Part shown: positions 1 through 9,115 of the stretch, piece by piece
How positions within the stretch are numbered: position 1 is the first letter of the stretch
How the letters are laid out: each line of letters starts with the position of its first letter
Source of the DNA: an uncultured Lachnospiraceae bacterium
Lineage (GTDB): Bacteria; Bacillota; Clostridia; Lachnospirales; Lachnospiraceae
Length of the DNA stretch: 64,000 bases
NCBI GenBank assembly: GCA_900554205.1
Contig: USGM01000006.1
Span: 1-64,000 of the forward strand
Direction: 5' to 3'
Position numbers and translations under genes: made by a program
The notes under the pieces: generated by a model
Databases searched by the model: none
Told to the model about the DNA's origin: nothing
Seen by the model: the letters and a program-made list of their open reading frames with translations, nothing else

Positions 1-197
1 ATAATGTCACTGACAAGCTCGCCCACGAGTCAAAGCGCCTGCAGCTTCCCTTCCATCTCGGCCTCAGTCTCGGCTATGTCAAGATCAACCCCGAGGACAA
101 CATGGATCTGGAGAGCAGGCTTCGCACGGCAGACCGCCATATGTATGAAAACAAAAGCCAGCATCATAATTCCATAAAAAGGGAAGGTGTAGACTAA
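1..197 (+). CDS. C-terminal end of a GGDEF (diguanylate cyclase-type) protein, partial
   Basis: The open frame runs from base 3 to the TAA at 195-197; the 5' part lies outside the window. The residues read LSLGYVKIN, then RLRTADRHMYENK, which is the usual end of a GGDEF domain (S-x-G strand, then the A-D-x-x-M-Y helix). The GGDEF motif itself is not in the window, so activity cannot be judged. The stop codon sits inside the following terminator hairpin. A second GGDEF protein lies at 5.2-6.8 kb on the other strand. Confidence 0.8.
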   Translation, partial: NVTDKLAHESKRLQLPFHLGLSLGYVKINPEDNMDLESRLRTADRHMYENKSQHHNSIKREGVD

Positions 198-224
198 GCG
201 CTACACCTTCCTCTTTTGCTTTTA
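182..224. terminator. Bidirectional rho-independent terminator
   Basis: An 11-bp perfect stem (GGAAGGTGTAG at 182-192 with its complement at 201-211) and an 8-nt loop are followed on the plus strand by TCTTTTGCTTTT. On the minus strand the same stem is followed by CCCTTTTTA. It ends the GGDEF gene from the left and the GH2 gene from the right. Confidence 0.85.
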
Positions 225-2708
225 TCGGATGTCGAATACACTTCTCACCTTCAGACCTGTCGGCTCACCCTTCAGGATTTTTACCCTTCTCGTCTCCGCA
301 TTCAGGTCGAAATAGTTGTCGGACAGCAGCATATCCTGCGCCTCGTTCTGAATTTCCACCGCCTTTGCAAAGCCCTTGGCAGTCACGAGCAGGCTGTCGC
401 CCTCTACCTTCACCGTCAGCCCCGGCTCCCGGAAGCGGAACTGTTTGGGCGGGCAGAACAGCACAGTACCGGACGATACGCATTCTCCCGCCTCATCCCT
501 GCATTCATAGCTGACATAATTCTCATACAGCGAGGCATCTGCGCAATCCTGCTGATCCAGCCAGACCGCTGACAACGCCGGAACCGTCAGCTCCGCGCTG
601 TCTCCCCGGAGCACTCTTCCCTCATTGTCCCGCAGCTTCCATTCCACATGCAGGTGCTTCTCCTGCAAGGTCTCATTTGCCACGTTGAGCCTGATCGATT
701 TCTTTACCTCATATGGCTGTGCATTCGGGTTCGTGTCCTGCGTAAGGATGCCCTCCTCCTCACAGGACAGCAGCACCGGCGCGAAGAAACGTTTCGCAAA
801 ATAATGTGCCGCCTTCCAGCGCCCGTCGTAGTCTATCGTCGCCCAGCTCGCCACCGGCCAGCAGTCATTCAGCTGCCAGATGATTGTGCCCATGCAGCGC
901 CCCCTGTTCCGCCGGAAATGCTCCACTCCGTACCGCAGTGCCTCCGCCTGCAAAAGCTGGGAGGCATACAGCGCAATGTCAAAGGAGCCCGGGTACAGAT
1001 AGGTCTGCTCGAGATAATTCATGATCTTGCCGTTTGCGGCGCTGTTGCGCTGGTGCTTCTCCATCACATAGGAGAAGATGTTCCTGTCCTCCGGCTCCGT
1101 GAAGGATTCCACCGTCTTCATCAGCGGGAACGACTGGAAACCAAACTCAGATACATAGCGGAAGAAGAATTTCCGGTACTCGGTAAACGGCTTATTCCCA
1201 TGCCATACATCCCAGTAATGCGTGTCACCTCTGTTCGGATCATTCGGATTGTCAAAGCTTCCCCCTGACGACGGGCTGGACGGCCAGTAAAAGGTGTTGG
1301 GGTCATACTGCCTTAACACCTTCGGGATAATATACTCGTACATCTTGATATAATCCGCCCTCTCCTGCTGCCGGCTCACCCACAGTCCGCTCTCCACAAA
1401 GGATTCCATCTCATTGTTTCCGCACCACAGCGCCAGACACGCATGGTGGCGGATGCGCTTCACATTGTCTATGAACTCAGCCGTGATATTCTCCTCAAAC
1501 TCCTCCGAGAGATAGTACACCGCACAGGCAAACATAAAGTCCTCCCACACGATCAGCCCAAGTTCGTCGCAGATGTCCCAGAACTCGTCACCCGGGTAAT
1601 AGCCGCCGCCCCAGACGCGGATGCAGTTGAAATTGGCGTTCTTCGCCTGCATCAGAAGCTCCCTTGTTCTCTCCGGCGTCACACGCGGCAGGATATTGTC
1701 CTCGGGAATATAATCCGCACCCATCGCAAAGATTCTGACACCGTTAATCTCATGCTCGAAGCATTCCCCGTAGGCATCCTTCTCGATGTGGACAGTAATC
1801 ATCCGCAGACCGATTCTGCGGTTCCATGTGTCCAGCACAGCGCCGTCCTTTAAAAGCTCTACCTCTACCCTGTAGAGCGGCTGCTCACCGTAGCCGCTCG
1901 GCCACCAGAGCTTCGGTTGCTCTATCGTCAACTCGCCTCCGTCTGTCGGAACTTCAAGCCTCCTTCCGTCCGGATCTGTGATCACTGCCCGCCATGACAG
2001 TCCTGTCAGTTTAGCAGCATCCTCCTCTTTTCCGAAGGAACGGACTCTCTCCTCGCCGATTTTATCCACATCGACCCGCAGCTTCAGACGCACTTTTCCA
2101 CACTCGTGCTCCTGTGTGACATACACGCCATCCAGTCTTGCCGTATCGTAACCGACAAGGCTTACCGCTCTCCAGATGCCGGCATCCGGCAGTCTCGGCC
2201 CCCAGTCCCAGCCGAACATGCAATGTGCCTTCCGCAGATAGGAGAAGCCTTTCATGGCATCCGAACTGCCGTCAATAAACCGGTTCTCATACGCCGCCTG
2301 AATGTAACGGGTGGGGGAATGCAGAACCACGCGCAATTCATTCATGCCCTCCCTCAAAAGCGCTTTTACCGGATATTCAAAGGTTCTGTGCATATTGCAA
2401 ACGGATGCGACACGGTTGTCATTTAAGAAAATATCCGCAACCGTATCGATTCCGTCAAAGCGCAGCAGCACCTCCTCACAAGCGCGAAGCTGCTCCGCAA
2501 CCTCAAATTTCGTCACATAGGTAAAATCATGATCCATCAGCGCCAGCGCTTTCAGCTCATTGTCCCGGTAAAACGGATCTTCCATCTTCCCCGCCCTGAG
2601 CAGGTCATGATAGACGCTTCCCGGAACCTCCGCGGGAATCGCTTCCCCCTGTCCGTCAATATAGAGCGTCCACCCGCAGGTATTGCTTCCCAAATTCTCT
2701 ACAAGCAT
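222..2708 (-). CDS. Beta-mannosidase, glycoside hydrolase family 2
   Basis: 828-residue exo-beta-mannosidase-like GH2 enzyme. It has the N-terminal sugar-binding jelly roll (about 1-190, with LRFDGIDTVADIFLN), an immunoglobulin-like domain (about 190-300) and a TIM barrel. WCGNNE at 428-433 carries the acid/base Glu433, and SEFGFQS at 520-526 carries the nucleophile Glu521. FGWDWGP near 165-171 is typical of the beta-mannosidase branch of GH2. No signal peptide is seen, so it probably acts in the cytoplasm on imported manno-oligosaccharides or the N-glycan core. The start has GGAGG nine bases upstream. It lies 44 bp after the GH95 gene and is probably co-transcribed with it. Substrate is inferred from family. 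Confidence 0.88.
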   Translation of the reverse strand: MLVENLGSNTCGWTLYIDGQGEAIPAEVPGSVYHDLLRAGKMEDPFYRDNELKALALMDHDFTYVTKFEVAEQLRACEEVLLRFDGIDTVADIFLNDNRVASVCNMHRTFEYPVKALLREGMNELRVVLHSPTRYIQAAYENRFIDGSSDAMKGFSYLRKAHCMFGWDWGPRLPDAGIWRAVSLVGYDTARLDGVYVTQEHECGKVRLKLRVDVDKIGEERVRSFGKEEDAAKLTGLSWRAVITDPDGRRLEVPTDGGELTIEQPKLWWPSGYGEQPLYRVEVELLKDGAVLDTWNRRIGLRMITVHIEKDAYGECFEHEINGVRIFAMGADYIPEDNILPRVTPERTRELLMQAKNANFNCIRVWGGGYYPGDEFWDICDELGLIVWEDFMFACAVYYLSEEFEENITAEFIDNVKRIRHHACLALWCGNNEMESFVESGLWVSRQQERADYIKMYEYIIPKVLRQYDPNTFYWPSSPSSGGSFDNPNDPNRGDTHYWDVWHGNKPFTEYRKFFFRYVSEFGFQSFPLMKTVESFTEPEDRNIFSYVMEKHQRNSAANGKIMNYLEQTYLYPGSFDIALYASQLLQAEALRYGVEHFRRNRGRCMGTIIWQLNDCWPVASWATIDYDGRWKAAHYFAKRFFAPVLLSCEEEGILTQDTNPNAQPYEVKKSIRLNVANETLQEKHLHVEWKLRDNEGRVLRGDSAELTVPALSAVWLDQQDCADASLYENYVSYECRDEAGECVSSGTVLFCPPKQFRFREPGLTVKVEGDSLLVTAKGFAKAVEIQNEAQDMLLSDNYFDLNAETRRVKILKGEPTGLKVRSVFDIR

Positions 2709-2752
2709 TGTTTGGTCTCCTCCAAAGCTTCTGTAATTACTATTCTCTCAGT

Positions 2753-5176
2753 CTACGCAAACAGCAGCAGGCTTTCCCCCGCCTTCACCGTGACATGGAC
2801 GGTCTTTTCCCCATAGGTGACATCCGCCTCATAATCGCTGTCGGCATGGATCTCCACCCCAGAAAGCTTTCCTTCGCGCCATGTCATATACACTTCCGCA
2901 TTTCCGGCTATCCGCAGTCCCCTGACGGAACCGTTTGCCCAGCTCGAGGGCAGTGCCGGAAGCAGTATCAGTCTGCCCTTGCTGCTCTGCGCGAGCATAC
3001 CGCACATGGCTGCGCACACGCCAAAGTTTCCGTCTATCTGGAAGGGCGGATGTCTGTCAAACATATTCGGATAGGTTGATTGTCCGAGCATCTTCTCAAT
3101 ATTCGCATATGCCTCCTCGCCGTCCCAGAGGCTAGCATAATGGTTCATAATCCATGCACGGCTCCAGCCGGTATGACCGCCGCCATGGGATAATCTGTAC
3201 TCCAAGGTCTTTCTCGCCGCAGCCGCCAGCTCCGGTGTGCCGTCAACCGTGATCTCTCCCGCAGGGTACAGACCGTAAAGGTGGGAAATATGTCTGTGTC
3301 CCGGCTCGACCTCCTCGTAATCCTCGGGCCACTCCATAATCCTGCCGCTTTCGCTGATCCTTGTCGGTGTCAGGCGCTCCCTGCAGGACGCAATCTGCTC
3401 CATCAGCTCAGGAATGCTGTCTACATCGGGAATGCTGCAGCCCTCCGGTGCTTTCTTTCCCAGTGCCTCCCACGCCTCAAGACAGCCTGTGAAAAGATGT
3501 CGGAGTATCTGGTTGTCCATTGTCGCCCCGACACAGCAGGAGCCAGTCTCCCCGTTCGGCAGCCGGTAGGAATTTTCCGGCGAGACAGACGGGCTTGTCA
3601 CAAGATAACCGTTTCTCTCGATCAGGAAGTCCACAAAGAACAGCGCCGCCTCGGTAAGCATCGGGAATGCTCTCTCCAGGAACTCCCTGTCCTGCGTGTA
3701 GAGGTAGTGTGTCCAGAGATGCGTCGCAAGCCATGCCGCTCCCATTGTCCAGTAAGAGCCGGGATACCAGATGTCCTGCGGCGCGGAATCGCCGTGGATG
3801 TCCGTGTTATGGTGGGCAACGTAGCCCCGGCAGCCGTACATTTCGCGTGCAGTTCTGCGTCCCGTCCGCTGCACCTTTTCCAGCAGGTCAAACAGGGGCA
3901 GATGGCATTCCGACAGGTTACAGCTTTCCACATGCCAGTAGTTCATCTCCGCATTGATATTGATTGTATATTTGCTGTCCCACGGAGGAGTAAAGTCCTT
4001 GTTCCACAGGCCCTGCAGGGTAGCCGGAAGTCCGTCCGCACGGCTGCAGGAGATCGTCAGGTATCTGCCGAAGTCAAACAGCAGCTTACTCAGCCCGATA
4101 TCCGCAGTTCCCTCCTTCGCCTTCGCCAGACGCTCATCTGTCGGACAGGAGTCATAGTCCTCTGCGCCGTCCAGTTCAAAGGCAAAGCGGTTGTACAGCG
4201 AAGCATAATCCGTGATGTGCTCCAGACGCAGCTTTTCAAACGGCTTCTGCGCCGCCTCAAATCTCTCTGTCAGCCGGTCATGGAGAAACGCCTGTAACGC
4301 CGCCTGATGAAGATATTCCATGCGCAGGTACTCCGGGAGACCCGGTCTTTCCACGAGGCTTAAAAAATGCTCCTCCGCAGGGCTTTTTGCCTTCATTCCA
4401 TCCACATTCTGATATGCCGTCTCATATTCATGCAGTATTTCATCCTGCTTTTCCGTCGAATAGTGATAGGTCGTGTCCGCTGTAAAGCAGAGCACCGCCT
4501 CCTTCGCGCCCGCGACGTCAAGGCTCTCTCCCAGTGCGGTCACGCTGCCCTCCCCAACGGTTCGCGCGGACAATGCCATTGCAAATTCATAGCCGCCTCT
4601 GCCGAGGTTTCCATATAATTCAATCCTGTCGTTTCCGCTGCGCTTCACGCCGTCAAAGAACTTTCCCCGGCGCATCCGCGTCGTGAAATCCACCGTGCCT
4701 GAGCCCTCTGCCGTGAACCGCATGACAATGCAGTCCGCCGGCTTGGATGCAAAGATTTCTCTGCAATACAGGGTGTCGCCGCACCGGAACTGTGTGACTG
4801 TTACCGCTCTGTCGAGATCAAGCCAGCGCCGGTAATCCGTCACCTTTTCCTCATCGATCCCATAAAAGGTGAAATGGATGTCCCCCAATGTCTGATAGGG
4901 ATGCATGCTGTCCGGGCAGCCTGTCATCGCCTTATCCATCAGCACCTCTGCCTTATGGATCTGTCCCTCGTCGAGATACTGCCGGATCAGCGGCAGCCTG
5001 TCCTTAAAATCCGGATTAATTCTCTCCGTCTGCCCGCCGTACCAGATGCTCTCCTCATTTACCTGAAGCCTCTCGGTGCCCGTTCCGCCGAACACCATCG
5101 CGCCAAGCCTGCCATTCCCGACAGGAAGCGCCTCCTCCCATTCCACCGCCGGATGCTCATACCATAATTGTCCCAT
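2753..5176 (-). CDS. Alpha-L-fucosidase, glycoside hydrolase family 95
   Basis: 807 residues, normal for an intracellular GH95 enzyme. The N-terminal beta domain opens with WYEHPAVEWEEALPVGNG and VNEESIWYGG. The catalytic (alpha/alpha)6 barrel contains NAEMNYW (about 408-414, the Asn-rich catalytic site), SPSVSPEN (about 528-535, holding the family's catalytic Glu) and FQIDGNFG (near 705, with the conserved Asp). GH95 enzymes release alpha-1,2-linked L-fucose, or in some members L-galactose, from host glycans. No signal peptide is visible. The gene begins 15 bp after the diguanylate cyclase stop, with AAGGAGAGAGAG before the ATG, and precedes the GH2 gene. Linkage specificity is not readable from sequence. 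Confidence 0.9.
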   Translation of the reverse strand: MGQLWYEHPAVEWEEALPVGNGRLGAMVFGGTGTERLQVNEESIWYGGQTERINPDFKDRLPLIRQYLDEGQIHKAEVLMDKAMTGCPDSMHPYQTLGDIHFTFYGIDEEKVTDYRRWLDLDRAVTVTQFRCGDTLYCREIFASKPADCIVMRFTAEGSGTVDFTTRMRRGKFFDGVKRSGNDRIELYGNLGRGGYEFAMALSARTVGEGSVTALGESLDVAGAKEAVLCFTADTTYHYSTEKQDEILHEYETAYQNVDGMKAKSPAEEHFLSLVERPGLPEYLRMEYLHQAALQAFLHDRLTERFEAAQKPFEKLRLEHITDYASLYNRFAFELDGAEDYDSCPTDERLAKAKEGTADIGLSKLLFDFGRYLTISCSRADGLPATLQGLWNKDFTPPWDSKYTININAEMNYWHVESCNLSECHLPLFDLLEKVQRTGRRTAREMYGCRGYVAHHNTDIHGDSAPQDIWYPGSYWTMGAAWLATHLWTHYLYTQDREFLERAFPMLTEAALFFVDFLIERNGYLVTSPSVSPENSYRLPNGETGSCCVGATMDNQILRHLFTGCLEAWEALGKKAPEGCSIPDVDSIPELMEQIASCRERLTPTRISESGRIMEWPEDYEEVEPGHRHISHLYGLYPAGEITVDGTPELAAAARKTLEYRLSHGGGHTGWSRAWIMNHYASLWDGEEAYANIEKMLGQSTYPNMFDRHPPFQIDGNFGVCAAMCGMLAQSSKGRLILLPALPSSWANGSVRGLRIAGNAEVYMTWREGKLSGVEIHADSDYEADVTYGEKTVHVTVKAGESLLLFA

Positions 5177-5191
5177 CTCTCTCTCCTTCTC

Positions 5192-6835
5192 TTATAGAAA
5201 TTCTCCCATGCAGATGTCATTTCGCCTTTTCCTTTTGACATCGTACAAGCATTTATCCGCAACATGCAGAAAGTCCCAGCTTTTCTTCCCCTGTATGGGC
5301 ATTCCATAGCAAATGCCTTGGGAAATCGTCACGACGGGACAAGCTCTGGAATATTTATGCTCAATATTCAATCCCATAACATCCCTCCTGAGCTTCTCCG
5401 CTTTTTCACTCACCGTCTGCCGATCCAATCCATTATATACAATGATAAATTCATCTCCTCCATATCTTGCACAGAAAATGTTGTCATCCTGCATATCCCT
5501 GATCAGACCTGCCACGGCTCTGATGCATTCATCCCCCGCCTGATGCCCGTAATTATCATTGTATTCCTTAAAATAGTCAATATCCAGAATTTCAATGGCA
5601 AAAAGTTTATGCTGCTCTGCACATTCATCTAGTATTTTCTGTGAATGCTCTGTGAGACGGTACCGATTCCCCAAGCCGGTCAGCGGATCAGTTTCAGACT
5701 TTTCTGTCAGCAGAACGTTGATTTCCTCCACCTTTTTCTTACTTTCCCTGGCCTGCTCCAGAGACGTCCTGATATAGAGCATATTCGTAATCATTTTCTT
5801 ATTTTCGCTCTCCATTGCCATAACCAGTTCATAAAATCTGGCTGTAGCTTTCAGGTACTCCTGCTCTTTCCCACATTTTTTATAATAAAGAATCTTCAGC
5901 GACAGAAGCCGCTTTTCCAGATTTGCAATCTTAGCCTGGAGCGTAATTGGCTCAAGCCGCTCCATGACTGACCACAACACATCATACTCTCCAATTTCAA
6001 GGCAGAGACTGCACAGCTCATATAGATCGTCAAAAAGATCCAGCATAGGCATCTCGCCGTCAATCCGCTTATGAATATCATCTATACATGTATCTCTCAG
6101 CTCATATTCCCCGGTTGCATGATAATATCTCGCCTTCAGACATCCGACGTACACATAATCCATGTCCGTAAAATGAGGTTCGCACTCCTCATGGATTTTA
6201 TCCATATATTCCTTTGCTCTCCCCATGTCACCGCTCAACAGATAACATGAGGCAAGATTCGTAAAAATCATAATCTGCCTGCCGATATTTTTTTCTCCCG
6301 GCAGTTCCTGACTATACAGCGCATATGCCTCATCAAAATAATGCTGTGCCTCACTATAAATGCCATTCTGCATATAGAGACAGCCCAGATTGATAATAAT
6401 GCTGCACACAATGTTGGGAATATTATGTTCCTTGCAGCATTTCAGCCCTGCCAGATAGTAATCCATCGCCACAGGCGTATTTCCTTTATTAATAGATGTA
6501 ATTGCCATGAGGTTATAGGCTCTTGCCAGCAGCTCCCATTGATCTGTCTCATCAAGGTAGCTGACTGCCTTTGCCAGAGTCTCCAGCATGTCATCAATCT
6601 CATTCAGCACATAATGCGCCTCAGCCATATAAAAGTAGGCAAAACCAAGCAGGTTCCTGTCATCTTTCTGCCCGGCATATTTCAAAATTTCCCTACAATT
6701 ATCCAGCACACGCGCATAATCCCTGATGCGCCACTCCAGGACTTCCTGCACCCACATGTCTACCTGTGCCTTTTCATCCTGAATTTCCTCATTCATTTTT
6801 TCTTCATCCTGCATCTTCTTGTTGCCGTATTCCAT
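5192..6835 (-). CDS. TPR-repeat diguanylate cyclase (GGDEF protein)
   Basis: 547 residues from the chosen ATG at 6835, which has TAGGAG eight bases upstream; a longer frame to 6883 would start inside the aldolase terminator. Residues up to about 330 form tetratricopeptide-like helical repeats, then a coiled-coil linker ending ...LLTEKSETDPLTGLGNRY leads into a GGDEF domain. The active motif YGGDEF is intact, so c-di-GMP synthesis is likely. No membrane helix or signal peptide is seen, so the input is probably cytoplasmic protein binding through the TPR part. There is no EAL domain. It is followed 15 bp later by the fucosidase gene without a visible terminator. Confidence 0.88.
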   Translation of the reverse strand: MEYGNKKMQDEEKMNEEIQDEKAQVDMWVQEVLEWRIRDYARVLDNCREILKYAGQKDDRNLLGFAYFYMAEAHYVLNEIDDMLETLAKAVSYLDETDQWELLARAYNLMAITSINKGNTPVAMDYYLAGLKCCKEHNIPNIVCSIIINLGCLYMQNGIYSEAQHYFDEAYALYSQELPGEKNIGRQIMIFTNLASCYLLSGDMGRAKEYMDKIHEECEPHFTDMDYVYVGCLKARYYHATGEYELRDTCIDDIHKRIDGEMPMLDLFDDLYELCSLCLEIGEYDVLWSVMERLEPITLQAKIANLEKRLLSLKILYYKKCGKEQEYLKATARFYELVMAMESENKKMITNMLYIRTSLEQARESKKKVEEINVLLTEKSETDPLTGLGNRYRLTEHSQKILDECAEQHKLFAIEILDIDYFKEYNDNYGHQAGDECIRAVAGLIRDMQDDNIFCARYGGDEFIIVYNGLDRQTVSEKAEKLRRDVMGLNIEHKYSRACPVVTISQGICYGMPIQGKKSWDFLHVADKCLYDVKRKRRNDICMGEFL

Positions 6836-6863
6836 ATCTGCTCCTAACATCTCCGTTTTACCG

Positions 6864-6900
6864 GAAAAAAATAGACAGACCATACGGAGGTCTGCCTATT
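6864..6900 (-). terminator. Terminator of the aldolase gene
   Basis: The stem AATAGGCAGACC (minus strand, 6900-6889) pairs with GGTCTGTCTATT (6881-6870), with one G-U pair and a 7-nt loop, followed by a run of T on the minus strand (6870-6864). It separates fba from the diguanylate cyclase. Confidence 0.85.
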
Positions 6901-6915
6901 TTAACAGTCAAAATC

Positions 6916-7779
6916 TCAGGCTTTTCCAACAGAACCGAACAGCTCCATCTTTTCCTTAACAGTAGCCTTAATTGCTTCAAAGCCGGGAGCCAGAAGCTTA
7001 CGAGGGTCGAAGCCCTTGCCTTCCAGATCCTTTCCTGCCTCGATGTACTTACGGGTAGCGTCAGCGAAGGAAAGCTGGCACTCTGTGTTTACGTTGATCT
7101 TTGCAACGCCGAGAGAGATTGCCTTCTTGATCATGTCAGCCGGGATTCCGGTGCCGCCGTGAAGAACGAGAGGCATCTCACCTGTCTTCTGCTGGATAGC
7201 GTCCAGAGTCTCAAAGCTCAGTCCCTTCCAGTTTGCAGGATACTTGCCGTGAATATTTCCAATGCCGGCAGCCAGCATGTCAACGCCGAGATCAGCGATT
7301 GCCTTACACTCGTTCGGATCTGCGCACTCGCCCATTCCGATAACGCCATCCTCTTCGCCGCCGATGGAACCAACCTCTGCCTCGATGGACATATCAAGAC
7401 CGTGTGCTACAGCAACGAGCTCCTTTGTCTTCTCAATGTTCTCTTCAATTGCATAGTGGGAACCGTCAAACATAATGGATGTAAATCCGGCCTTGATGCA
7501 CTTATAGCATCCGCCGTAGGTACCATGATCCAGATGCAGAGCAACGGGAACAGTGATTCCAAGAGACTTGTCCATTGCCTTAACCATAGCGGCAACCGTC
7601 TCAAATCCTGTCATGTACTTTCCTGCGCCCTCAGATACACCGAGGATAACGGGAGAATTCAACTCCTGAGCAGTGAGAAGAACTGCCTTTGTCCACTCAA
7701 GGTTATTGATGTTGAACTGACCTACTGCATAATGGCCTGCTTTTGCCTTTTTGAGCATTTCTGTTGCAGAAACTAACAT
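6916..7779 (-). CDS. fba: Class II fructose-1,6-bisphosphate aldolase
   Basis: 287 residues, the usual length. It cleaves fructose-1,6-bisphosphate to glyceraldehyde-3-phosphate and dihydroxyacetone phosphate in glycolysis. Class II (zinc) hallmarks are present: GQFNINNLEW near the start, HLDHG with metal-binding His, AEVGSIGGEEDG, LHGGTGIP and KINVNTE for phosphate binding. The start ATG has CGGAGG ten bases upstream. It is a single gene with its own terminator, preceded by the lipid-kinase gene on the same strand. A tagatose-bisphosphate aldolase is the main alternative, but the sequence reads as the glycolytic enzyme. Confidence 0.93.
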   Translation of the reverse strand: MLVSATEMLKKAKAGHYAVGQFNINNLEWTKAVLLTAQELNSPVILGVSEGAGKYMTGFETVAAMVKAMDKSLGITVPVALHLDHGTYGGCYKCIKAGFTSIMFDGSHYAIEENIEKTKELVAVAHGLDMSIEAEVGSIGGEEDGVIGMGECADPNECKAIADLGVDMLAAGIGNIHGKYPANWKGLSFETLDAIQQKTGEMPLVLHGGTGIPADMIKKAISLGVAKINVNTECQLSFADATRKYIEAGKDLEGKGFDPRKLLAPGFEAIKATVKEKMELFGSVGKA

Positions 7780-7865
7780 GTTTACTTACCTCCGTTTGTA
7801 TTTTTATCTTCATTATCCCGCCTTGGTCTCCCATTGACGGAATAACTGCGTTCTCGTTAAATATA

Positions 7866-8756
7866 TCACAATTTCACTCTAATATCAATCCCCTTGCAGA
7901 GATTCTTGATCTCAACATGGTTATGGCTCCCTCCGTTTTCCCCGTCGCGCGTCCATGCAACCGGCTCCCCGGATTCCAGCGTCAGCGCCGCCGTCCGGAA
8001 GCAGTACATATAGCTGCTGTCAATGTCCCTGTTCAGAAGAGATACCATGATGCTGTTCAGTTCCATCGGGTTCTTCGGTCTCTTGATCAGCGTCACCTCA
8101 AACACGCCGTCGTCGAGCTTGACATTCTTCCCCGTGATGTTCTTGAATCCGCCCACCGACACCGAATTTGTAATCATCCCGAAAATGAAGTCATCCTCCA
8201 CCGTCTCACCGTCGTGCGTAACCTTCATCTGGTACGACCGGATTGAGGAGAGGCGCTTCATCCCCTCCAGCAGATACGCCATATGTCCCAGCACATTCTT
8301 CACATCCTGCGCCGTCTCATAGGACACCTCTGTAAAAAGGCCGAACGCGGCAATGTACACAAAGACATCCTTATTGAAGGAACCTATATCGCAGGGAAAA
8401 TTTGTACCATACACCGCCGTCTCCGCGGCGCGCACCATATTCTTCGGCAGCGCCAGACTGCCGCCGAAATCGTTTGTGCTCCCCGCAGGAATATATCCGA
8501 TGGGCGTGCGGAAGCCACTCTGCATCATGCCCGTTACCACCTCATCCAGAGTCCCATCCCCGCCGCTGCACACGACCAGTTCGTATTCCTCAGAGCGCTC
8601 CCTCACGATGTTCCTTGCATCCCCGCGCCTGCGCGTCGGTGCTACCGTGATCTCATAATCCGCAGCGGCAAAGATATCAAGTATGTCCGCCAGTTTCAGC
8701 CTGATCTGTGCTTTTCCTGCCTTTGGATTGTAGACAAAAAGAAGTTTTTTCGCCAT
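7866..8756 (-). CDS. Diacylglycerol/lipid kinase family protein (YegS/BmrU-like)
   Basis: 296 residues from the ATG at 8756, which is preceded by AGGTGAGGG; a GTG three codons earlier is the alternative. The DAGK catalytic domain shows VYNPKAGK near the N-terminus and the nucleotide-binding SGGDGTLDEV, then PAGSTNDFGGSL. Family members phosphorylate diacylglycerol or related lipids at the membrane face and help recycle lipid from lipoteichoic-acid synthesis. No membrane segments are seen, as expected. The exact lipid is unknown. It lies between the crh terminator and fba. Confidence 0.85.
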   Translation of the reverse strand: MAKKLLFVYNPKAGKAQIRLKLADILDIFAAADYEITVAPTRRRGDARNIVRERSEEYELVVCSGGDGTLDEVVTGMMQSGFRTPIGYIPAGSTNDFGGSLALPKNMVRAAETAVYGTNFPCDIGSFNKDVFVYIAAFGLFTEVSYETAQDVKNVLGHMAYLLEGMKRLSSIRSYQMKVTHDGETVEDDFIFGMITNSVSVGGFKNITGKNVKLDDGVFEVTLIKRPKNPMELNSIMVSLLNRDIDSSYMYCFRTAALTLESGEPVAWTRDGENGGSHNHVEIKNLCKGIDIRVKL

Positions 8757-8797
8757 TTCCCTCACCTGTCAATCATACGCACCCACGATGCGCGAAC

Positions 8798-8833
8798 TCA
8801 AAAGGACGGAATCAATGATCGCTGATTCCGCCC
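8798..8833 (-). terminator. Terminator of the hprK-to-crh operon
   Basis: On the minus strand GGCGGAATCA (8832-8823) pairs with TGATTCCGTCC (8814-8804), with an 8-nt loop and one G-U pair, followed by TTTTGAG. It lies 22 bp after the crh stop. Confidence 0.75.
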
Positions 8834-8854
8834 TCCACTGTGCCTTACCTTCAG

Positions 8855-9115
8855 TTACGCTTCTTTTCCACTCAGGAATTTTTCAATTCCCTCAACGGCT
8901 GCCTGCTCATCAACACCCTCTGCGGAAACATCCATTTCTTCTCCGTTGTTGAGTCCGAGACTCATCACACCCATGATGCTCTTTGCATTCACTCTTCTCT
9001 CGCCCGACTGAATGTAGATCGTGCTTTCATACTTGCTCGCTTCCTGTACAAGCAGTGCCACTGGTCTGGCTTCAAGCCCACTCTCCAGGTTAATCCGGAT
9101 ACTCCTCTTTGTCAT
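8855..9115 (-). CDS. crh: HPr-like phosphocarrier paralog (Crh-type)
   Basis: 86 residues from the ATG at 9115, which has GAGGAGG just upstream. It has the HPr fold, with the regulatory serine kept at Ser46 (NAKSIMGVMSL) and the active-site region reading GLEARP: the catalytic His15 of HPr is replaced by Glu15. It therefore cannot carry the PTS phosphate but should still be a substrate of HPr kinase, like Bacillus Crh, where the position is Gln. It follows whiA exactly as crh does in Bacillus, overlapping its end by 26 bp, and hprK is the first gene of the same cluster. A role in catabolite control is inferred. The symbol is given by synteny. Confidence 0.85.
   Translation of the reverse strand: MTKRSIRINLESGLEARPVALLVQEASKYESTIYIQSGERRVNAKSIMGVMSLGLNNGEEMDVSAEGVDEQAAVEGIEKFLSGKEA

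Noticed and set aside
5192..6883. Longer start for the diguanylate cyclase at 6883
   Set aside because: The start would lie in the aldolase terminator stem; the ATG at 6835 has a proper ribosome site.
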